Assembly: GCA_044370375.1 (NCBI GenBank)
Contig: JBILVQ010000053.1
Span: 1-15,421, forward strand
From: JBILVQ01 sp044370375
GTDB lineage: Bacteria; Bacteroidota; Bacteroidia; UBA4408
Reading direction: 5' to 3'
Length of the DNA: 15,421 bases
The notes under the pieces were generated by a model. It did not search any database. It worked only from the letters and a program-made list of their open reading frames with translations, and was not told where the DNA came from. The position numbers and the translations under genes are program-made. Shown in pieces: positions 13,205 through 15,421 of this stretch; within the stretch, counting starts at the first letter, position 1; each line of letters opens with the position of its first letter.

Positions 13205-15298
13205 TTAAGGCTCTGATACTACTAACTTTTCAATCACAGAGTTGTCATCATCCATTTGAATTATGTAAATGCCCGGTTCAAGGGTAATTGGCCAGTTGGC
13301 ATTTCCATTTTCAAATGCTTTCGTGGTTTGGTCAACCAGCCTGCCATCATTTTTATAAACGGAAATCCGTTCAACTTCATTATTGTTCTTTCCATTGGCC
13401 ATTTTTAGCAGGCCGTTGGAATAATTCACCCGTGCCCCGGAACCTGCAAAAGTATCTGCCTTTTGGTACTTAGGAATAAAATGAATAAAAAATCTTTGAT
13501 CATTTCTACCCTGTTTACCTGTAAAGGAGTATTCAAAACTTTGGTCTATTTTCAAAAACAATTTTCTTTCTCTATCCTCAAAATAAACCTCAAAATTTTC
13601 TGATTCAAAAACTTCTTTGGCCCATGAAATCTGATACAATCCTGCTTCCAAAAGCGCCAAGTAAAGCGGTATAATTTCTCCTTTGTCAAGGATTGGTCGC
13701 CTTTCTAACATTAATTCTTTTCCACTATCTTTAGTGTAAAAATTATTTCCGGGATTCATTCGTTTTACTCCATCCTTGCCAAATTGGTAACCTGGATTAA
13801 CACCTTCCTCCCATCTTATTTGTAAATAATCATTGTTGTTCTTTCCACTTAATTTTAAAACCAATGCTTCACGCTCTGGTTTTGTTCTTATAAAGGGAAC
13901 TTGATTTGCATGGGGAAAAGATAAAGTATAATCAGATTCCTCAACATTAAAGGTTAAATCATCCAAGTCAACCTGAACCTCAAATCCTTGACCAATGGCA
14001 ATGTGAGGGTTGGCCTTGTAATAGGCATCTTCATTGTTATATTGTCCGGGAGCCGGCCAATTGGCAGGATTTGGGTCATTATCATACAACTGAGCATCCC
14101 AGATATAAAAATAGCCTCCCGTGGCCGAAACCCCGTCATTTTGCCATAACCATATCATTGGGCCTAAATGACCACTTGTTTCAACAGTTTCTCTGGTCCA
14201 GACACTCTGCCAATCCAATGGCCAGGGATAAGGATTACTAACAAGGTTGATTCCATCAGCCGATTCGCCATGATTGGTATAATTTAGTTCGTAGGAACTT
14301 ATGGTTCCATTATGCGGGAAACCCTTCCAATCTATCAAATTCCCATCTGCAATAAAAGATCCGCAAACTGCCTGCAAAGAATCAAACTCAACATATTCAT
14401 CATCAATGCCGAGCCAACCATACCTTGCCTCATCTCCCGGTGAATTAGGGTCCTCAAGCCGCTCATCATAATATACCCAATCCGGCATTGAACCAGCAGG
14501 ATAGGCATAACTTGAATTGAAGTTTTGATTACTTGTATTGTCCATTAATAATTCCAATGTCCAGGTATTGTTGATGGTATTTGCCACCGGACTTCCTAAC
14601 CAATGCCAGGTTTTATGATTATCAACAACGCTTTGCTGCATCATAACATCTCCGTCAATTCCAGCATCATTAATATCGTAGGGAACAATAAAGGCTGTAT
14701 GAAAAACAACAGGAGAAGAGGTAAAACTACTTGTAAGGGTTAAGTTATCCCTAGTTACTAGTGTACCGTCCATTAATTCCAGGTAATCTTTGACATAACA
14801 ACGGCTGTTAAGGGTCAATGTATAACCCGGATTGTTGACCGTTTTCCTTAAAACCATCCTGTTAAATTTGGTTCTAGCAGAGGTTGATGTACTTACAGTG
14901 GTGTTCGCATTTCCCACGAATCGAACAATTCCTTGTGCACCAAAAACCTCAGGTTCTGAAGAATCATTCACCAAATCCCTGTAAATGTCGAGGATATAAT
15001 CGGGATCATCCCATAAAATATAAGCATCATTGGCAAGGATTAAATCACCTGCAACTGCATTTACAGTATTAATATGTGGAATATTAGAGGAAATATCATC
15101 GATAATGACAATTGAATTGGCCATAGGTACTCCTGCATCCCAATTAAAAGGGTCAGTCCAATTGCTACTTATAAAACCAGTCCATGTTGTTTGCGACAAA
15201 ACCTGGAAGTTACATAAGCAAATCAACAAAGGAATGATTAACTTTACCTTCTTGAGGTGCGAGGTGCGAGGTGCATCGCTCTGTGGCCAATGGCCCAA
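13205..15298 (-). CDS. Large T9SS-exported surface protein with an unusual, repeat-disrupted start
   Basis: This 697-codon reading frame encodes an exported protein of unknown function. A signal peptide lies at 16-36 (KKVKLIIPLLICLCNFQVLSQ, likely cut before TTWTG). Residues 38-53 carry the WTG...NWxxxxNW motif that opens many Bacteroidota surface proteins, followed by a beta-rich region to about 200. WHWLGSPV (231-238) and NLVSNPYPWPLDW further on are also common in such proteins. The last 55 or so residues (VERISVYKNDGRLVDQ...LEPGIYIIQMDDDNSVIEKLVVSEP) form a T9SS type A sorting domain. No ATG or GTG precedes the signal peptide in this frame; the listed start is TTG. The nearby ATG at 15311 is out of frame because of three heptamer copies at 15254-15274. 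The body of the gene is intact. The true start is uncertain. Confidence 0.82.
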   Translation of the reverse strand: MGHWPQSDAPRTSHLKKVKLIIPLLICLCNFQVLSQTTWTGFISSNWTDPFNWDAGVPMANSIVIIDDISSNIPHINTVNAVAGDLILANDAYILWDDPDYILDIYRDLVNDSSEPEVFGAQGIVRFVGNANTTVSTSTSARTKFNRMVLRKTVNNPGYTLTLNSRCYVKDYLELMDGTLVTRDNLTLTSSFTSSPVVFHTAFIVPYDINDAGIDGDVMMQQSVVDNHKTWHWLGSPVANTINNTWTLELLMDNTSNQNFNSSYAYPAGSMPDWVYYDERLEDPNSPGDEARYGWLGIDDEYVEFDSLQAVCGSFIADGNLIDWKGFPHNGTISSYELNYTNHGESADGINLVSNPYPWPLDWQSVWTRETVETSGHLGPMIWLWQNDGVSATGGYFYIWDAQLYDNDPNPANWPAPGQYNNEDAYYKANPHIAIGQGFEVQVDLDDLTFNVEESDYTLSFPHANQVPFIRTKPEREALVLKLSGKNNNDYLQIRWEEGVNPGYQFGKDGVKRMNPGNNFYTKDSGKELMLERRPILDKGEIIPLYLALLEAGLYQISWAKEVFESENFEVYFEDRERKLFLKIDQSFEYSFTGKQGRNDQRFFIHFIPKYQKADTFAGSGARVNYSNGLLKMANGKNNNEVERISVYKNDGRLVDQTTKAFENGNANWPITLEPGIYIIQMDDDNSVIEKLVVSEP
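15254..15274. repeat. Tandem heptanucleotide repeat, (GAGGTGC) x3
   Basis: Three perfect adjacent copies of GAGGTGC (GCACCTC on the coding strand) sit between the ATG at 15311 and the signal peptide of the T9SS protein. Seven is not a multiple of three, so each gain or loss of a copy shifts the reading frame. With three copies the ATG frame ends at TAA (15212-15210) after 33 codons. With two copies it would join the long frame, giving a start of MENLFGPLATERCTSHLKK. Confidence 0.9.
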
Positions 15299-15365
15299 AA
15301 AGATTTTCCATAAAATTTGTTTTAAAAATTAATAAATCAGTGTTAGAGAAACATTTCAGTAATGG

Positions 15366-15403
15366 GCAACATTTTGTCGTGGCGGGTTAACGATCAATGT
15401 TGC
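15366..15403. repeat. 8-bp inverted repeat upstream of the T9SS gene
   Basis: GCAACATT (15366-15373) and AATGTTGC (15396-15403) are perfect inverted copies 22 bases apart, 55-90 bases upstream of the ATG at 15311. They could be operator half-sites, the terminator of a gene beyond the right edge, or chance. A 7/8 match to the -7 element lies nearby on the minus strand, but I do not rely on it. Confidence 0.3.
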
Positions 15404-15421
15404 AAAATAATGCGTGGATGT

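Noticed and set aside
15254..15274. Short CRISPR or attachment-site core
   Set aside because: The copies are adjacent without spacers, and there is no cas gene, integrase or tRNA nearby.

Overview
The window looks like chromosomal DNA of a member of the Bacteroidota (Flavobacteriales or Chitinophagales-like). The evidence is moderately low GC, several matches to the Bacteroidota sigma-A -7 element TAnnTTTG placed only a few bases before start codons, a single-chain glycyl-tRNA synthetase of about 518 residues, and two exported proteins with C-terminal domains resembling the type IX secretion (T9SS) type A sorting signal. I see no rRNA, tRNA, CRISPR array, insertion sequence or prophage. Most of the window is ordinary core genome. 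The least ordinary part is the T9SS pair at the right end.

Layout, left to right. (1) 1-1088, minus strand: a nucleotide-sugar pair, a WbpD/WlbB-like N-acetyltransferase followed by a WbpB-like Gfo/Idh/MocA dehydrogenase that runs off the left edge. The two overlap by ATGA and probably help make a 2,3-diamino-sugar for a surface polysaccharide. (2) About 350 bp without a gene, then glyS (minus), divergent from a plus-strand LuxE-like adenylating enzyme. Their promoter boxes lie back to back in a 53-bp gap. (3) 6597-4097, minus: a three-gene run of a SirB-like/cytochrome c fusion, the GTPase HflX and a membrane-anchored glutathione-peroxidase-family protein, read from one good promoter. (4) 8424-6724, minus: an exported DUF4140/DUF4139 protein with a terminator hairpin behind it. 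(5) An AlkD-type DNA glycosylase (minus) divergent from an ECF sigma factor/anti-sigma operon (plus). The anti-sigma carries a periplasmic TPR-like tail. (6) 15298-11258, minus: two consecutive large T9SS cargo proteins separated by a perfect 12-bp hairpin.

The most notable signal is at the start of the rightmost gene. Three tandem copies of the heptamer GAGGTGC lie between the only upstream ATG and the signal peptide. As sequenced, that ATG is out of frame with the 697-codon reading frame. Removing one copy would put it exactly in frame. This fits a phase-variable surface protein caught in an OFF or low state, or a start codon destroyed by a dispersed heptamer repeat.
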